Positions 61,480 through 64,000 of a stretch of 64,000 nucleotides of DNA are shown piece by piece (positions within the stretch are counted from its first letter, which is position 1; each line of letters opens with the position of its first letter). Source of the DNA: Acidobacteria bacterium SCN 69-37 (GTDB lineage Bacteria > Acidobacteriota > Vicinamibacteria > Vicinamibacterales > SCN-69-37); assembly GCA_001724025.1 (NCBI GenBank), contig MEDJ01000022.1, forward strand, positions 1 to 64,000, read 5' to 3'. The notes below the pieces were generated by a model. The model was not told where the DNA came from and did no database searches. It saw only the letters and a list, made by a program, of their open reading frames with translations. The translations under genes and the position numbers were made by a program.

Positions 61480-63573
61480 TTACTGTCCCCTGACCGTGCG
61501 CCAGAATGCCTGAACGTTGTCCGCCGCCGTTGCCGACAACGTCCGGCTCTGCTCGTTCAGTCGCTGCTGGCCCACCTGGGCATCGAACGTCAGCGAACTG
61601 GACGGCGGCATCGGCACGAGATCGCCACCGCGTCCCTGCCCTTCGAGATCGATCGCATAGGTGCGCGTGACGAACGTGCTGCCGAACAACTGCTCGGAAC
61701 TTTCATCGACGACCGTCACCGTGGCGCTGACGACGACATCGGCGGCGCCCTCGTTGGCGACAGGACGCAGCGAACGTCGCCCGAAGGCGTCCGTCATCGC
61801 GGAGCGAAGCGCACCGCAGACCTGAGCAGTTCCGGCGCAGCGGAAGAAGACCGCCGGGGTCCGGGGCTCGGTCGCCGGTGTGGCCACGGGTGTTGCCTCT
61901 GCGGCGGCTGCCGGCTGACGCGTTGCGGGCCGGTCTGCCGCCTGATTCGTGCCGCTGGCCGCGGGTGCCGCGGCTCGCGTCGATGCGGATGCCGGAGCGG
62001 AGGACGGCGAGACTGGCGGTGTCGCGGCGGCGGCCGTGGACTGTGGCGACGGCGTCGATGCGGACGCGGGTGTGTCGATCGACGTATTGGACGCGCCCGG
62101 ATCGACGGAGCCGGGCTCGAGCAGGTTGGCTCCGCTGCCGGGCGTGGCGGCTTCGGCAGGCGTGTCCGTGCTCCCGAACAGGCCCATGCGCATGGCGCCG
62201 TACCCGACGCCGCTCACGACGAGCAGGAGCACGGCCGCGAGCACGAGGATGTTGCGGGTCGATCGCGGCTCGGTGGCCGCCACCGGGCCGCGATCGGCCC
62301 ACGGCTCTGTCGCCGGCGACGGCACCGCGGCGCGCGCGGGCGCCGGTGCCGGTGTGGCCGGCGCCGTCACGGGCACGGAAATCGGCGTCGGCGTCCGCGC
62401 GGGTGCCGCCGGGACGACCGGCGGCACTGCGGCCGACGCCGCGGGGACGGCCGCGGCAGGCGTGGCCGGGACCGTGGGCGCGCCGCCCTGATGCGGCGCC
62501 GCCACGGTCGCCTCGAACGCCGCCGCAGGCTGCGGCGGCGTCTCGGCGCGCTCGCTCCTGAACGGGCTGCCGCCACCCGGTGGCGGCAGCGCGATCGTGC
62601 GGTCGTCGGCAGAGGTGACGGCCGGGACGGCCGTGGCCGTCTCGGCCGGCAGCGCGGCAAGGAACTCGTCAGCCGACTGATACCGATCGGCCGGGTCCTT
62701 CGCGAGCAGGCGCAGCGCGATGGCCTCGAGCACGGGCGACACCGCGACGTCGGGCCGGCGCCGCGACGGCGGCGCCGGCACCTCGGTGAGGTGCTTCACC
62801 AGCACGGCCGGCGTCGACGGATCGTTGAACGGCACCTCGCCGATCAACATTTCGTAGAGGATGATCCCGAGCGAATACAGGTCGCTGCGTCCATCGATTG
62901 GGCGCCCCGCGGCCTGTTCGGGCGACATGTACTGCGGTGTGCCCAGCACGAACCCGGTGGCCGTCAACTGCGTCGACGCCTCGTCGAACGTCTTCGCAAT
63001 CCCGAAGTCGAGCAGCTTCGCCACCTCGTGCCGGCCGTCGGTGGCCAGCATGATGTTGTGCGGCTTCAGATCGCGATGGATGATGTTGTGCCTGTGGGCC
63101 AGCGCCAGGGCGCTGCCGACCTGCCGCATGATCCGCACGGCGCGATCGACGGCAATGGGCCCGGTGTCGCGAATGACATCCTTCAGGCTCGGTCCGTTGA
63201 CCAGCTCCATCGCGATGTAGAGCGTGCCGTCCTGCGTCTGTCCCAGATCGTAGGCGGCCGCGATGTTCGGATGGTTCAGGTTGCCCGCCGCGCGCGCCTC
63301 GCGCTGGAAGCGCCGCACGAGATCGGGCGACGTCACCAGCTCCGCCTTGATGAGCTTGACGGCCACGGGCTTGTCGAGCATCAGGTGCGTGGCCCTGTAG
63401 ATGGCCCCCATGCCGCCCTGGCCGATCTGCGCGTCGAGCCGGTACTTGCCGTCGAGCACCTGCCCCAGCCGCCCGTCGACGGCGCCCGTGGCGCCCTCGA
63501 GGACCGTGCCGTCTTTCGGACAGATCTTCACACTGCTCTCGTAGGTGGCGCCGCAGGCTGGACAGGCACGCAT
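61480..63573 (-). CDS. Transmembrane Ser/Thr kinase with N-terminal zinc ribbon
   Basis: 697 residues. It starts MRACPACGATYESSVKICPKDG, a short zinc-ribbon motif (Cys4, Cys7, Cys18). Kinase domain about 38-300 (GQGGMGAIYRA, AVKLIK, IIHRDLKPHNIML, DFGIAK, SPEQ). Ala/Pro-rich linker, one membrane helix about 438-462 (ILVLAAVLLLVVSGVGYGAM), second low-complexity linker, and a C-terminal domain of about 125 residues (FFRCAGTAQVCGALRSAMTDAFGRRSLRPVANEGAADVVVSATVTVV) outside the membrane. Its own promoter is visible upstream. It heads the FHA, STAS, phosphatase group. Confidence 0.94.
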   Translation of the reverse strand: MRACPACGATYESSVKICPKDGTVLEGATGAVDGRLGQVLDGKYRLDAQIGQGGMGAIYRATHLMLDKPVAVKLIKAELVTSPDLVRRFQREARAAGNLNHPNIAAAYDLGQTQDGTLYIAMELVNGPSLKDVIRDTGPIAVDRAVRIMRQVGSALALAHRHNIIHRDLKPHNIMLATDGRHEVAKLLDFGIAKTFDEASTQLTATGFVLGTPQYMSPEQAAGRPIDGRSDLYSLGIILYEMLIGEVPFNDPSTPAVLVKHLTEVPAPPSRRRPDVAVSPVLEAIALRLLAKDPADRYQSADEFLAALPAETATAVPAVTSADDRTIALPPPGGGSPFRSERAETPPQPAAAFEATVAAPHQGGAPTVPATPAAAVPAASAAVPPVVPAAPARTPTPISVPVTAPATPAPAPARAAVPSPATEPWADRGPVAATEPRSTRNILVLAAVLLLVVSGVGYGAMRMGLFGSTDTPAEAATPGSGANLLEPGSVDPGASNTSIDTPASASTPSPQSTAAAATPPVSPSSAPASASTRAAAPAASGTNQAADRPATRQPAAAAEATPVATPATEPRTPAVFFRCAGTAQVCGALRSAMTDAFGRRSLRPVANEGAADVVVSATVTVVDESSEQLFGSTFVTRTYAIDLEGQGRGGDLVPMPPSSSLTFDAQVGQQRLNEQSRTLSATAADNVQAFWRTVRGQ

Positions 63574-63585
63574 GACAAGGCCCCG

Positions 63586-63614
63586 ATTCTACGCCCCGGG
63601 TGGGACGTCGTAAA
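63586..63614 (-). promoter_or_regulatory. Sigma-70 type promoter of the zinc-ribbon kinase gene
   Basis: Minus strand TTTACG (63614-63609), 17-bp spacer, TAGAAT (63591-63586). The start of transcription would be only about 6 nt before the ATG at 63573. Confidence 0.6.
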
Positions 63615-63643
63615 GACACGGAAACCGTAAGTTTACGCCGAAA

Positions 63644-64000
63644 TCAGGCGCCGCCGCTCCCCGGCTCCGAGGGCGCCGGCGGCTGGTACTCCGTGGCCGT
63701 GAAATACGAGGAAAAGGCCTGCAACAGGCGCATCACGTCGGGCAGCGACTTGTCGCGACCGAAGATCGACGCCAGCCGCGGATCGAGCGTCAGCGACGGA
63801 CGCGCTTCGGCCTCGAGCGCACGCTCCATCGCGCCCCGCACGAAGTCGCTCAGGTAGAAGCCGGCCAGTTCCTGCTCGTAGTTCGACGGCAGTTCGCCGA
63901 GCGAGACGTTGAACGCCCGCGCAATCGCCATGCGAAGCCCTCCCATGGCCATGACGACCGATCGCACGAAGAAGCCGTCGCTCGTGTCCGGCGTGATGGG
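63644..64000 (-). CDS. Unknown protein, N-terminus outside the window
   Basis: The frame stays open to the right edge, so the visible 118 residues are a C-terminal fragment. It reads PITPDTSDGFFVRSVVMAMGGLRMAIARAFNVSLGELPSNYEQEL at first, then helical sequence and a Pro/Gly-rich end. I recognise no family. It precedes the zinc-ribbon kinase gene by 70 bp on the same strand, but that kinase has its own promoter. Confidence 0.6.
   Translation of the reverse strand, partial: PITPDTSDGFFVRSVVMAMGGLRMAIARAFNVSLGELPSNYEQELAGFYLSDFVRGAMERALEAEARPSLTLDPRLASIFGRDKSLPDVMRLLQAFSSYFTATEYQPPAPSEPGSGGA

Overview
The window is GC-rich bacterial chromosome with frequent GTG starts, tightly packed operons and many eukaryote-like signalling genes (four Ser/Thr kinases, five FHA proteins, two PP2C-type phosphatases). 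The gene mix (hopanoid-type squalene genes hpnC-hpnD-hpnE, a double-domain ThyX, a CE15 esterase, a DUF1538 pair with a PII protein, and an NHLM-type RiPP cluster) fits Acidobacteriota, perhaps class Vicinamibacteria. That placement is inference; no rRNA or ribosomal marker is present.

Left part (1-31.3 kb): housekeeping and accessory metabolism. Two paralogous Ser/Thr kinases lie at the left edge, the first with a perfect TTGACA-N17-TAGACT promoter. A divergent pair follows (MBL hydrolase, AsmA-like protein) around a structured, promoter-bearing gap, then a Uma2-like nuclease. A long minus-strand block runs cobalamin adenosyltransferase - hpnC - hpnD - hpnE - thiI - def - thyX. Next come mutY-mutT, ygfZ, an alpha/beta hydrolase, a small FHA protein, a CE15 esterase, YdeI, galM, an SDR/MBL pair, a degenerate MDH homologue, PadR, a UV-endonuclease-like protein, a J-domain protein, a P-type ATPase and a DUF1538-DUF1538-PII operon. 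Several genes have a -10 box 6-7 nt before the start codon, implying leaderless mRNAs.

Right part (31.3-64 kb): a lanthipeptide locus wired into phospho-signalling. A minus-strand operon reads NHLP-leader precursor, class II synthetase LanM, outer-membrane protein, cNMP-FHA protein, Ser/Thr kinase, PP2C phosphatase and a second outer-membrane protein. It starts at a near-consensus sigma-54 promoter with an 18-bp palindrome about 108 bp upstream of the predicted start of transcription. The bacterial enhancer-binding protein (bEBP) gene lies immediately upstream. On the plus strand an export operon encodes two TolC-like proteins, an HlyD-like adaptor, a C39-peptidase ABC exporter, a second NHLM ABC protein with two FHA domains fused to its N-terminus, a HExxH protein and an RsbW-like kinase. 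Facing it are a FHA-GAF-SpoIIE phosphatase, a STAS antagonist, a FHA coiled-coil protein and another Ser/Thr kinase. LanM and the signalling genes overlap by start/stop codons, so peptide maturation, kinase/phosphatase and export are probably one system: phosphorylation, read by FHA domains, may gate export. That last step is inference.

A family of short GC-rich hairpins (core AGCCCCGGGG) is scattered between genes at 15.0, 18.2 and 24.15 kb. Three in-frame copies sit inside the FHA-ABC exporter gene. No rRNA, tRNA, CRISPR array or transposase gene was found.
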